Positions 8,482 to 17,197 of a DNA stretch of 64,000 bases are shown one piece after another (position 1 is the first letter of the stretch; the number at the start of each line of letters is the position of its first letter). Source of the stretch: Pseudomonas faucium. GTDB lineage: Bacteria > Pseudomonadota > Gammaproteobacteria > Pseudomonadales > Pseudomonadaceae. A model generated the notes under the pieces. The model was not told the origin of the DNA. It worked only from the letters and a program-made list of their open reading frames with translations, and did not search any database. Location: NCBI RefSeq assembly GCF_021602585.1, contig NZ_BQIP01000001.1:310001-374000 (forward strand), read 5' to 3'. Made by a program: the position numbers and the translations under genes.

Positions 8482-9551
8482 GCCTGATTACTCGCAAGTC
8501 GGGTTAATGATTGTTGGCCATGATGGGTCAGTAACGGCCAGTACCCTTCACTTCCGCCCTGACAGACCAGGGTACCCAAGCGTTGACTCCAGAGGCTGGC
8601 CGAGCCGAACTCGGAACGCCACGCCCACAACCGGCGAGTGAGCAGATGCAGTGGGTATTCCTCGGTAAAACCAATGGCGCCATGCACCGAATGCGCAAAA
8701 CCGGCACCTACGCTGGCGGCTTCTGCCGAGCTGACCTTTGCCGCGGCAATGGTCATGGCAGCGAGTTCGGAACGGGATTCTGCAAAAGCTGCTTCGGCAG
8801 CAATGCCCGCTGCCGCAGCCTGTTCTGCAAAAACGGCCAGTTGCTGTTGAATGGCCTGGAATGAACCAATCGCCTTGCCGAATTGCTTCCGCTCACCGGC
8901 GTAGTTGGCGGTCATGTCCAATAGTGCGTGCATAGCCCCGGCGATCTGCGCGGCGCGCAGCATCGCGCCCCCCAGTTCCAGAACATTGGCGTCGAGCCCT
9001 TCGGGCAACGGTGCTTGTGCCAATACTTGAGCATTGGCAAAGCTCAGGTCATCACGCGGCTCACCCGCCACATTCAGACTCAGGATCAGTTCGCGGGCCG
9101 AACTGCGCGACAACAGCACCACATGTGGGGTGCCGGTAGTGCCGTTGGCGATAGTGACCAGTGCTTCAACATTACGTCCCCAAGGAACCGACCAGGCAGT
9201 GCCATTAACGCGGTCACCATCGAGCACCAGATTGGCGTTCGCAGCCATGCTCAAGGCACCCGCCCTGCCCTCGAGCCCAGCCTCGCTCAGCAGCCAGTTA
9301 GCGAGCAGGGCCTCGCCCAACGGGGCGGGAACCGAAAAGCGCCCGGCGGCACGCACCAGCACATACATATCCGCCCAACTGGCTTCAGCGCCGCCCAGCG
9401 CCTCTGTGACACCTGCCAGGGTAAAGCCGGACTCATCCAACGCGGCCCACAGCTCGGCCGGCCATTCGCCGCCGTCACAACCCATCACATAAGCTGGCGT
9501 CGCCAGATCTGCAAACAGGCGTTCAATCGTCGCTTCAAATATTTCGCGCAT
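8478..9551 (-). CDS. Acyl-CoA dehydrogenase, small/variant subunit
   Basis: 357 residues, shorter and more divergent than the neighbouring dehydrogenases. It has recognisable acyl-CoA dehydrogenase C-terminal-domain features (GERKQFGKAIGSFQAIQQQL, AIGFTEEYPLHLLTRRLWAW) but weak N-terminal motifs. It starts in a TAATG overlap with the stop of the 9551-10699 gene. Paired genes of this kind encode alpha2beta2 heterotetrameric acyl-CoA dehydrogenases in steroid catabolism (ChsE1-ChsE2 and relatives), where one subunit keeps the catalytic base and the other helps bind FAD. I infer the same arrangement here for a polycyclic acyl-CoA. Confidence 0.8.
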   Translation of the reverse strand: MREIFEATIERLFADLATPAYVMGCDGGEWPAELWAALDESGFTLAGVTEALGGAEASWADMYVLVRAAGRFSVPAPLGEALLANWLLSEAGLEGRAGALSMAANANLVLDGDRVNGTAWSVPWGRNVEALVTIANGTTGTPHVVLLSRSSARELILSLNVAGEPRDDLSFANAQVLAQAPLPEGLDANVLELGGAMLRAAQIAGAMHALLDMTANYAGERKQFGKAIGSFQAIQQQLAVFAEQAAAAGIAAEAAFAESRSELAAMTIAAAKVSSAEAASVGAGFAHSVHGAIGFTEEYPLHLLTRRLWAWRSEFGSASLWSQRLGTLVCQGGSEGYWPLLTHHGQQSLTRLASNQA

Positions 9552-10699
9552 TATCGCAACCCCATGCCGCGGGCAATGATGCCGCGCAAGATTTCGCGGG
9601 TGCCCCCACGCAGTGAAAATGAGGGTGCCATCTGGGTCAGGTGGGCCAGCACGCGCGCATGTTCGCTGCTGCCGTCTTGCCGTGGCTCGGTTTCCAGCAA
9701 CAGCTGGGCAACTTCGGGAATTTCCTGTTCAAAGGCGTTGCCGAGGTCTTTCACACAGGAGGCAGCCCAGGCCGGATGCTCACCCGCCGCCAATTGAGCC
9801 GTGACTGACAACGACATATTGCGCAATGTCAGCAGTTTGGCAGAAAGACGTCCGATCTCCCGTGCCTGTAGCGCGTCAGGGGTCTTGCCAATCGCATCAA
9901 TCAGGGTTTTCAACAATGCCATGCAGCTGAGAAACCGCTCAGGACCGCTACGTTCGAAAGCCAATTCGGCGGTCACCTGATCCCAACCTTTGCCTTCGGT
10001 GCCGATCAAGGCGTCGGCGGGCAACCGTACATTGTCGAAAAACACTTCATTGAAATGCTCACCACCGGCCAGGTCACGTATGGGGCGGATGGTGATGCCG
10101 GGCAAGCTCAGGTCGACAATGAATTGCGACATCCCCTCATGACGGGACGCCGGTTTTTCCCCAGTACGTACCAAGGCAATCATGTACTGAGAATGGTGCG
10201 CGTTGGTGGTCCAGACCTTCTGGCCATTGAGCAACCAGCTATCGCCCTCACGCACGGCATTGCTTTTGATCGAGGCCAGATCCGAACCGGAGTTGGGTTC
10301 GCTCATTCCGATGCAGAAGTAACTTTCACCGCGGCAAATAGCCGGCAAATAATGCTGCTTTTGCGCCTCAGTACCGAAGCGATTGATCAGCGGCCCGCTT
10401 TGGCGATCCGCGATCCAGTGGGCCGACACCGGTGCGCCGGCAGCCAGCAATTCTTCAATAATCACGTAGCGTGCAAAGGGCCCCGCCTCCGTCCCGCCGT
10501 AGGCTTTGGGCAGAGCCATGCCGACCCAACCCCTTGCACCCAGTTTCTTGCTGAACTCGGCGCTGAATCCCATCCAGGATTGGGCACTCAAGGTCGGTGG
10601 ATAATCGGCAAGCGCTTCGTGAATGAACGCCCGCACTTCTGCACGAAGCGCTTCAGCCTCGGGGGGAATATTGCTGTAGGAAAATTGGCTGATGGCCAT
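9551..10699 (-). CDS. Acyl-CoA dehydrogenase, catalytic subunit of heteromeric pair
   Basis: 382 residues, normal length. Motifs: GMSEPNSGSDLASIK (FAD/substrate contact), WLLNGQKVWTTNAHHSQYM, the Glu of TAELAFERSGPERFL as probable catalytic base, and the terminal FSLRGGTREILRGIIARGMG. It is first of a translationally coupled set with the 8478-9551 partner and the enoyl-CoA hydratase. The amidohydrolase upstream is about 110 bp away on the same strand. Steroid-like ring or side-chain acyl-CoA oxidation is the best analogy; the specific intermediate is unknown. Confidence 0.85.
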   Translation of the reverse strand: MAISQFSYSNIPPEAEALRAEVRAFIHEALADYPPTLSAQSWMGFSAEFSKKLGARGWVGMALPKAYGGTEAGPFARYVIIEELLAAGAPVSAHWIADRQSGPLINRFGTEAQKQHYLPAICRGESYFCIGMSEPNSGSDLASIKSNAVREGDSWLLNGQKVWTTNAHHSQYMIALVRTGEKPASRHEGMSQFIVDLSLPGITIRPIRDLAGGEHFNEVFFDNVRLPADALIGTEGKGWDQVTAELAFERSGPERFLSCMALLKTLIDAIGKTPDALQAREIGRLSAKLLTLRNMSLSVTAQLAAGEHPAWAASCVKDLGNAFEQEIPEVAQLLLETEPRQDGSSEHARVLAHLTQMAPSFSLRGGTREILRGIIARGMGLR

Positions 10700-10812
10700 A
10701 TGCGCTCTCTAACGCTGAACACAGGCGCAATCGCTTCGAATGAAGCGACCACAGGACGGCAACCGCCCCCTGCAGTCGTCGTTGGCCGACGACTGCAGAG
10801 AACAGCGGCAAC

Positions 10813-12120
10813 TTACAACGCGGTTTGCGCGTCAGCCTGAGCGAACATCGCGTTGATGTCGCCGGAAGTCACTGGTTTGTTGTCGTGACGACCATGGTCG
10901 GCGCCACCCAGCCCCAAGGCCGGTTCGGTGCTGACGTGTGTCGCCTGAGCGCGCAGCGCGCCGACTGTGCAATTTTCCCGACCGTGGATGGAGAACGGAT
11001 CAAAGGAAAACTCGCGCATTGCGTTCAAGTGAGTGACCTTGTCGATCATTTCTTTTGGCAGGTGCTGCAACCCTTCCCATGCTGTTTCTGGCGAGTTCGG
11101 CCAGGTGCAGTCGGAGTGCGGGTAATCGCTTTCCCAGGTCACCATGTCGGCGTTCAGGTAGTCGAGGTTCTTCAGCCCGAAATTGTCCTCAATGAAGCAC
11201 GTGATGAAGTGCTTGTTGAAGATGTCACTCGGCATCTTCCCGCCAAAGTTGGAGTTGGTCCAGGCGTTGTGGTGACGGTGAGTGAAGTCAGCGCGTTCCA
11301 GCAGATAAGGAATCCAGCCAATGCCGCCCTCGGAAAGCGCCATGCGCAGATCCGGGAATTTCTTCCACATCGGCGCCCAGATCCAATCGGCTGCGGAGTT
11401 GGCGATGGAGATCGGCATGGAAGTAATCCAGGCGTCGATAGGAGACATATCCGAAGCATGGTTGGCTTTCACACCGGTACCGATATGGCAGCAAATCACC
11501 ACCTTGTTATCGCTGCAGGCTTTCCACAACGGATCCCAGTAATCGCTATGGATCGATGGATAACCGTGAATGGCCGGGTTGTCCGATAGGGAAAGTGCGT
11601 GCACACCCTGTTTGGCCAGACGCTCGACTTCGGCTGCTGCGGCTTTCATGTCCCACCACGGCACGATCATCAGCGGAATGAAGCGACCAGGCGCCGCATT
11701 GCACCAATCGTGCAAATGCCAGTCGTTGTAGGCCTGGATCGCGGCCATCGACACCTCGCGGTCGCCATGCACCTGGAAGCGCTGGCCGGCGAAGCCCGGA
11801 AAGGTTGGAAAGCACAATGAACCGAGCACGCCGTTGGCGTTCATGTCGTCGACGCGATCCTTGATATTCCAGGTGCCACGACGCATCTGGTCGTAGCCCA
11901 ACGGCTCCATGCCATATTCCTCTTTTGGTCGACCGACGACTGAGTTCAGGCCCATGTAACCGGTAGCCTGCTCCTCGAAGACCCATACATCACGATCACC
12001 TTTTTTGACCACATGTGGCTCGCGCCCTTTGAAGCGTGCAGGCATGTGGCGAGCAAAGGCATTTGGCGGCTCGATCGCGTGGTCATCGACACTGACGAGA
12101 ATCAGATCTTCAACTTTCAT
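10813..12120 (-). CDS. Amidohydrolase-family metal-dependent hydrolase (steroid-type)
   Basis: 435 residues from ATG 12120 (AAGGGG upstream; the longer frame lacks a good site). The N-terminal VSVDDHAIEPPNAF and the late VTWESDYPHSDCTWPN mark the amidohydrolase-2 TIM barrel, with the metal-binding Asp of WESDYP present. Proteins of this length and motif set are common in steroid, terpenoid and aromatic degradation clusters as hydrolases or decarboxylases of cleavage products. A 25-bp operator-like palindrome lies 65 bp upstream, which places this gene, and probably the dehydrogenase block after it, in the predicted dit regulon. Confidence 0.8.
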   Translation of the reverse strand: MKVEDLILVSVDDHAIEPPNAFARHMPARFKGREPHVVKKGDRDVWVFEEQATGYMGLNSVVGRPKEEYGMEPLGYDQMRRGTWNIKDRVDDMNANGVLGSLCFPTFPGFAGQRFQVHGDREVSMAAIQAYNDWHLHDWCNAAPGRFIPLMIVPWWDMKAAAAEVERLAKQGVHALSLSDNPAIHGYPSIHSDYWDPLWKACSDNKVVICCHIGTGVKANHASDMSPIDAWITSMPISIANSAADWIWAPMWKKFPDLRMALSEGGIGWIPYLLERADFTHRHHNAWTNSNFGGKMPSDIFNKHFITCFIEDNFGLKNLDYLNADMVTWESDYPHSDCTWPNSPETAWEGLQHLPKEMIDKVTHLNAMREFSFDPFSIHGRENCTVGALRAQATHVSTEPALGLGGADHGRHDNKPVTSGDINAMFAQADAQTAL

Positions 12121-12184
12121 TGTTTTCCCCTTCGCATTCGGGCTTGTTGTTGTGCCTGAATCATAGAGCACATCACCGACTTAT

Positions 12185-12209
12185 TAAACACATTTTTTGA
12201 TTGTGTTCA
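12185..12209. promoter_or_regulatory. 25-bp operator-like palindrome (site 1)
   Basis: TAAACA-N13-TGTTCA with an AT-rich centre, 65 bp upstream of the amidohydrolase start at 12120. One of eleven copies of the same spaced motif in this window. Confidence 0.65.
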
Positions 12210-12321
12210 TATTAATTCGAGCATTGAGGGGGGGGGCAGGACGATAAGGCGCCTGACCGCGACAGGTCACAGACCCGTCACGGAACAACCAGGGCATTTC
12301 AGGGGGGAGTTACGACGTTGC

Positions 12322-13599
12322 TCAATCCCACAGCACATGCAGATAGTGCGGGCCGCGCAGCTGTGCACCGACAATCTGTGGCCCCGGCTTACCCGGGTCG
12401 AGTCGAATATTGGGCATCAAGTCGAGGATCGCATTCAGAGCGCAGTTGATCTCGGTTTTGGCAACAAACTGACCGATACACATGTGAGGGCCAAAGCCGA
12501 ATCCAAACGACGGTTTAGGCTTGCGGTCAATGTCGAATTTATCGGCGTTTTCGAACGCCTCTTCATCGCGGTTGGCAGACGTCACAATGCATTGCACCAT
12601 CGCCCCTTTCGGGATCGGCACGCCGCGAATCTCCAGATCCTTGGCCGTCTGGCGCACCTTGAAAGTCGCGACGGGCTCAAAGCGCACCGCCTCATCAATC
12701 GCCTTATTCACCAGGCCTCGGTCATTGCGCACCCGCTCCAGCACATCGGGGTTCTGCAGCAGCAACGACATCAAGGTGCCAAAGGTTCGAGTCGTGGTTT
12801 CACTGGCGGCCGGCAACAGCGAGCGTACAAAAGTCGCTATCTCATGGTCGTCCAGGGAGCGTCCTTGGTACTCGACGCGAATCAACCGACTGATTAGGTC
12901 ATCCCCAGAGGCACCCGCTGCCCGTCGCTCAGTCACCACATCTTTAACCACATCGTACAGGGCCTGCGCGGCCTGCATCGCTGCACCACGGGCAGCGGCG
13001 GCTTTCTCCGGATCGACTTGCGGCCCCGCCAGGATCGCCAATGCCCAGGCCGCGTATTGCTCGATCTGCTCGGGACGGTCTTCGGGGAAACCAATCAGCG
13101 AATAGATCACACGAATAGGGAAATACAAGGCAAAGTCCATCAGATCGGCCCCCTTGGCCGGCACCAACGGCTTGATGTATTCCTCGCGAATCACCCGGTC
13201 GATCCGGGTCTCCTTCCAGCGATTGACCGTCTCGGGCATAAACACCGGTTGCAGCAGACCACGGATGTTCTTGTGGGCGTCACCGTCCATTGCCGTAAGG
13301 ATCAAGCCATCAAAAAACGCCCCGAGGCCTTCGGCGATAAAGCCGCTGGTGAAGGTGCCGGCATCCCGCATCACGGCCATGACATCGTCGTACTTGAACA
13401 GCGTAAACGTCGGTCGGTTGGCATCCAGCCCGGCAATCGAAGGTACGCCCAGGCGCGTCATGAAATTGTCTTCAAGCACCGGAGAATTGGCGCGCATTTC
13501 GCGATAGATCGCGTGCAGGTCGATGTCACTGGTGCCGCGATAATTGCTGGCGACGTCGGTAAAAACCTTGGCCAGGTCGCTCTGTTCCGCTGTGGACAT
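12322..13599 (-). CDS. ditQ: Cytochrome P450, CYP226-like (abietane oxidation)
   Basis: 425 residues from ATG 13599 (GGAG upstream); the longer frame from 13698 has no supporting site. P450 signatures: I-helix LLPAASETTTRTFG, ExxR in DEAVRFEP, and heme loop FGFGFGPHMCIGQF with the ligand Cys at about residue 374. Soluble bacterial P450s take electrons from a ferredoxin and reductase; candidates lie at 33.8 and 35.7-37.3 kb. In BKME-9 ditQ encodes a CYP226 enzyme needed for abietane oxidation, and the five genes between it and ditK match letters L to P. A paralogue of identical length lies at 42003-43280. Confidence 0.85.
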   Translation of the reverse strand: MSTAEQSDLAKVFTDVASNYRGTSDIDLHAIYREMRANSPVLEDNFMTRLGVPSIAGLDANRPTFTLFKYDDVMAVMRDAGTFTSGFIAEGLGAFFDGLILTAMDGDAHKNIRGLLQPVFMPETVNRWKETRIDRVIREEYIKPLVPAKGADLMDFALYFPIRVIYSLIGFPEDRPEQIEQYAAWALAILAGPQVDPEKAAAARGAAMQAAQALYDVVKDVVTERRAAGASGDDLISRLIRVEYQGRSLDDHEIATFVRSLLPAASETTTRTFGTLMSLLLQNPDVLERVRNDRGLVNKAIDEAVRFEPVATFKVRQTAKDLEIRGVPIPKGAMVQCIVTSANRDEEAFENADKFDIDRKPKPSFGFGFGPHMCIGQFVAKTEINCALNAILDLMPNIRLDPGKPGPQIVGAQLRGPHYLHVLWD

Positions 13600-13691
13600 G
13601 ATCGTCTCCGCCTTTATTGTCATTATTTTTGGTGTAGGCCTGACGAAAGGCCCGGATGATTGCCTGATAGTAGGCTTGATCTGCTCAATAC

Positions 13692-13716
13692 TTGACACTT
13701 ATTTGAAATCAGATCA
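13692..13716. promoter_or_regulatory. 25-bp operator-like palindrome (site 2)
   Basis: TTGACA-N13-AGATCA, 93 bp upstream of the P450 start in the gap after ditP. It is the weakest of the eleven copies (two mismatches in the right half). It suggests ditQ has its own promoter. Confidence 0.45.
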
Positions 13717-13739
13717 ACTATTATTGCTACAGGCCAGGT

Positions 13740-14243
13740 TCAATAGGCTTGCTGCACCAGCGTCATACGACCGCCCGCGAGCATCAGCGCGCAGTACAGC
13801 CCCAGTTCCACCACCTGTTCAGTAGAGAAAAACGCCGCGAGTCGGGAGAAATACGCGTCGTCGATGGCCAGGTAATCGCTCGCAAATGCTTCGGCATAGT
13901 GCAGCGCTACCCGTTCGGCCGGCGTGAAATGCTCACTATCGGTCGCCATGCAGGCGATGTCCTGCTCGGTCACGGCGTCGGATTTTCGCGCCAGTTGGCA
14001 GGCCTGGCAGGTGGTGATGCTGGCGATCTTCAACCGCACCAACTCGCGCAAACGCTCATCGAGCAAACTGTCAGTGTGCAGGCTTTCCATCAAGCCGAGC
14101 CAGGCCAGCGCCACTGGCGGACGGTGTGCCCAGACCTGCACCGGCGTGGTGGAACTGAGCATGCGGTTGCGCTGGCCACGCTCGACCGCGTCTTGCAACG
14201 CAGCCGGCATGGCTTCCAGGGGTATCAGAGGTAGACGCGCCAT
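13740..14243 (-). CDS. ditP: AhpD/carboxymuconolactone-decarboxylase-like protein
   Basis: 167 residues from ATG 14243, which follows the thiolase stop almost directly. The AhpD-like core is visible as LRELVRLKIASITTCQACQL, with the CxxC motif (TTCQACQ) followed by ALHYAEAFA. AhpD-type proteins are small alpha-helical disulfide reductases or gamma-carboxymuconolactone decarboxylase relatives. With a CxxC pair a peroxidase/disulfide role is more likely than a decarboxylase role, but the place of such genes in ring-cleavage clusters leaves a catabolic function open. The symbol is assigned from gene order only. Confidence 0.7.
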   Translation of the reverse strand: MARLPLIPLEAMPAALQDAVERGQRNRMLSSTTPVQVWAHRPPVALAWLGLMESLHTDSLLDERLRELVRLKIASITTCQACQLARKSDAVTEQDIACMATDSEHFTPAERVALHYAEAFASDYLAIDDAYFSRLAAFFSTEQVVELGLYCALMLAGGRMTLVQQAY

Positions 14244-14244
14244 C

Positions 14245-15432
14245 TCAATCGAGTCGCTCGATGAGCGTCGCCGTACCCATACCGCCAGCACAGCAAATGG
14301 CTTGCAAGCCATAACGCCCACCGCGACGCTCGAGCTCGTTGAGCAACGTCGTCATAAGCCGCGCACCACTCGCACCCAATGGATGGCCAAGCGCAATGGC
14401 GCCACCATTGACGTTCAATTTGCTGTGCGGCACGCCGGTTTCCGCCATCCAGGCCAGCGGCACCGAAGCAAAGGCTTCATTGACTTCGAACAAGTCGATG
14501 TCATCGATGCTCAGCCCGGCCTTGGCCAATACTTTGCGGGTCGCTTCAATCGGCCCGGTCAGCATCAATGTCGGGTCGGAGCCCACGGTGGTGAAGGCAA
14601 CGACGCGCGCCCTCGCCCGTAACCCCAGGTCTTTTGCGGTTTCGCCACTCATCAATAGCAAGGCCGCTGCCCCGTCGGAGATCTGCGACGAGTTGCCGGC
14701 CGTGATGCGCCCGATATCCGGACGAAAGCTGGTTTTCAGTGTCGAGAGCTTGTCCCGCGAGGTGTCACGACGAATGGTTTCATCGCGAAGCAGCGTGTTG
14801 GCAGGCTGCGTCAACTCCAGTTCACGCAGCCGCTCGACCGCCACCGGCACGATTTCATTCTCAAAATAACCCGCATCGCAAGCGGCCGCTGCGCGCTGGT
14901 GACTGGCGAACGCGAAGTCATCCATGGCCTCGCGGCTGAGCCCCCATTTATCGGCGATTCGCTCAGCGGCCTCACCTTGACTGGTCAACTCGTAGCGTTG
15001 TGCGGCCATCCAGCCAAACGCTTGCCCATGGATTTCACGGTTGCTGCCCATGGGCACACGGCTCATGTTTTCTGCGCCGCCCGCCACCACGATGTCGGCG
15101 GAGCCAGCAGCAATTGCGCCGGCGGCCAGGTGCACGGCGACTTCACCCGAGCCGCATTTACGGTCGATGGTCAGCCCGGCAACCGTGACCGGCCAACCGG
15201 CCCCCAACAACGCCGTACGGGCAATGTTGGCGGACTGCTCACCGATTTGCGTTACGCAGCCAAAGATCACGTCGTCCACAGAGGCCGGTGATACGTCGAC
15301 TCGCTCCAGCAAACGACTGATCACCAGTGACCCGAGATGGTCCGCACGCACGCCGGCAAGGCTGCCGCGAAACTTACCCACCGGTGTGCGCACCGCACCA
15401 ACAATGACGATATCTTTCTTATCGTTTTTCAT
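14245..15432 (-). CDS. ditO: Thiolase (acetyl-CoA acetyltransferase family)
   Basis: 395 residues, standard length. All thiolase residues are present: nucleophilic Cys at about 93 in DRKCGSGEVAV, the His of NGGAIALGHPLGASGAR (about 350), and the acid/base Cys in CCAGGMGTA (about 380). It cleaves beta-ketoacyl-CoA with CoA. Its ATG overlaps the stop of the hydroxyacyl-CoA dehydrogenase (ATGA), giving a classic beta-oxidation pair. Unlike the thiolase-like DitF this enzyme has an intact active site. Confidence 0.9.
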   Translation of the reverse strand: MKNDKKDIVIVGAVRTPVGKFRGSLAGVRADHLGSLVISRLLERVDVSPASVDDVIFGCVTQIGEQSANIARTALLGAGWPVTVAGLTIDRKCGSGEVAVHLAAGAIAAGSADIVVAGGAENMSRVPMGSNREIHGQAFGWMAAQRYELTSQGEAAERIADKWGLSREAMDDFAFASHQRAAAACDAGYFENEIVPVAVERLRELELTQPANTLLRDETIRRDTSRDKLSTLKTSFRPDIGRITAGNSSQISDGAAALLLMSGETAKDLGLRARARVVAFTTVGSDPTLMLTGPIEATRKVLAKAGLSIDDIDLFEVNEAFASVPLAWMAETGVPHSKLNVNGGAIALGHPLGASGARLMTTLLNELERRGGRYGLQAICCAGGMGTATLIERLD

Positions 15433-16331
15433 AGCGCACTGGCCTTGAGCCCCGAGCCCGGCACTTGCTTGCCTTCTTCATAGCGGTAAACGCCATGTCC
15501 GGATTTGCGCCCCAGCCGGCCGGCCGCAACCATTTTGATGATCAGCGGGCAAGGTCGAAACTTTTCCCCCAAGGTCTGGTGCAGGTAGCGCAGCACCGAC
15601 AGCCGAGTGTCCCAACCGGTCAAGTCACCCAATTCCAACGGCCCCATCGGGTGGTTGAAACCCAGGCGCAACGCCGTGTCGATGTCTTCCGCCGTCGCGG
15701 TGCCTTCCTGCAGCATCCACATCGCCTCGTTACCCAACAACGCCGACATACGACTGGTGGTCAGTCCAGGCGACTCATTGACGACGATCGAGGTCTTGCC
15801 GATTTGCTCGCAGAGAGTGCGAGTCCGGGCGACCACTTCGTCACTGGTAGCGAGACCACGTACGAGCTCCACCAGCTTCATCTTGTGCACCGGATTGAAG
15901 AAGTGCATGCCGACCACGCGGTCAGCACAGTCTACCGATGCAGCAATCTCGGTGACACTGAGGGCCGAGGTGTTGGTGGCGATGATGGCGTCATCCGCCA
16001 GCAACGGTGCCGCCTGACCGATGACTGCCTTCTTCACGGCCAACTGTTCCGAAACAGTCTCTACCAGCACGTTGGCGTCGATTGCGGCTTCGCTCAAGTC
16101 GCCACAGGTCAGCAGGTTCGCCAGGGATTGCTGTGCTTGTTGCTCGCTGATTTTCCCCAGGCGGACACCATCGGCAAGGATCTTCTCGATACTCGCACGA
16201 GCCTGTGCCAATGCCGCGGAGTTGGTATCCACCAGCAACGTACTAAAACCGGAGCTGGCGAACGCATGTGCAATGCCGGTTCCCATCAGACCGGCACCGA
16301 CGACGACTACTTTTTCTTGATTGGCGTTCAT
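15429..16331 (-). CDS. ditN: 3-hydroxyacyl-CoA dehydrogenase
   Basis: 300 residues, two-domain 3-hydroxyacyl-CoA dehydrogenase. The N-terminal Rossmann motif is VVVVGAGLMGTGIAHAFA; the catalytic His lies in VVGMHFFNPVHKMKLVE; the C-terminal domain has NHPMGPLELGDLTGWD. It oxidises a 3-hydroxyacyl-CoA to the 3-keto form with NAD+, feeding the coupled thiolase. It sits downstream of the FAH-family gene in the ditL-ditP operon. Confidence 0.9.
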   Translation of the reverse strand: MNANQEKVVVVGAGLMGTGIAHAFASSGFSTLLVDTNSAALAQARASIEKILADGVRLGKISEQQAQQSLANLLTCGDLSEAAIDANVLVETVSEQLAVKKAVIGQAAPLLADDAIIATNTSALSVTEIAASVDCADRVVGMHFFNPVHKMKLVELVRGLATSDEVVARTRTLCEQIGKTSIVVNESPGLTTSRMSALLGNEAMWMLQEGTATAEDIDTALRLGFNHPMGPLELGDLTGWDTRLSVLRYLHQTLGEKFRPCPLIIKMVAAGRLGRKSGHGVYRYEEGKQVPGSGLKASAL

Positions 16332-16345
16332 GTTCGGCTCTCTTT

Positions 16346-17197
16346 TTAGGCTCGGTTCTTTTTACTGACCACGTTGCGCAGCGTGCCGATACCTTCAACG
16401 CTGGCTTCAACCACATCGCCCTCTTTGAGGAACAGACCGGTCCCCATTCCCACACCTGCTGGGGAACCTGTGAACAACACATCGCCAGCGGCAAAACTCG
16501 AACGTTGCTGCACAAAGCGGATCAGTTGCCCCACATCCCAGGTCATTTCGCCGGTGGAGCCGTCTTGGCGCACTTCACCATTCACTTTCAAAGTCAGACG
16601 TAGCTTTGGCGAGCCTTGCGCAAACTCGTCCTTGGTGACGATCCACGGTCCAAGGCCCGTGGTCTGGTCCTGGCTTTTAGCCGCGAACAAGTCCATGCCG
16701 ATACCTGCGGGGCCACTGCGCTGCAAGTCTCGGGCACTGACGTCGTTGCCGACGGTGTATCCGAGTACGCAGGCCAGCGGGTTCTCCAGGTCAATCTCGG
16801 GGGTGCCGATGACTGCGACCAGCTCCACTTCGTGATCAAGTTCTTGCGTCAATGGCGGGAAACGAATGGGGTCGTTGGCACCGATCAACGCCCCATAGGC
16901 CTTGAGAAAAGCGACGGGCTGAGCCGGTGCATTCAACCCGAATTCCACCAAGTGTTTGGCGTAATTGGCACCCGCCACCACCACCCGATTGACGGGCTCA
17001 ATCGGCGGTAGCAGGCGCACTTTCGATAAAGGAAGCGAAGAACCCGAGAGACGCACCGAACTGATTCCGCGACCGGCCGCCACTGCTGGCGCCCAGTCAT
17101 TGAACTCACCGGAAATAGGGGTCACCTGGTCTTGGGCGACATCGACAACAGCCCAAAAAACACCCGTCCCAAAATATTCACATCGCGCCAGCTTCAT
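16346..17197 (-). CDS. ditM: Fumarylacetoacetate hydrolase-family protein
   Basis: 283 residues from ATG 17197, which overlaps the ditL stop by one base. The FAH-fold core is present: ANYAKHLVEFG, the metal-ligand region with DHEVELVAVIG, VGNDVSARDLQ, and DVLFTGSPAGVGMG. FAH-family enzymes split C-C bonds in beta-keto acids or decarboxylate/isomerise meta-cleavage products. The window has three members (here, 25188-26186 and 31118-32002), so successive C-C hydrolysis or decarboxylation steps are likely; which step this one takes is not visible. Confidence 0.85.
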   Translation of the reverse strand: MKLARCEYFGTGVFWAVVDVAQDQVTPISGEFNDWAPAVAAGRGISSVRLSGSSLPLSKVRLLPPIEPVNRVVVAGANYAKHLVEFGLNAPAQPVAFLKAYGALIGANDPIRFPPLTQELDHEVELVAVIGTPEIDLENPLACVLGYTVGNDVSARDLQRSGPAGIGMDLFAAKSQDQTTGLGPWIVTKDEFAQGSPKLRLTLKVNGEVRQDGSTGEMTWDVGQLIRFVQQRSSFAAGDVLFTGSPAGVGMGTGLFLKEGDVVEASVEGIGTLRNVVSKKNRA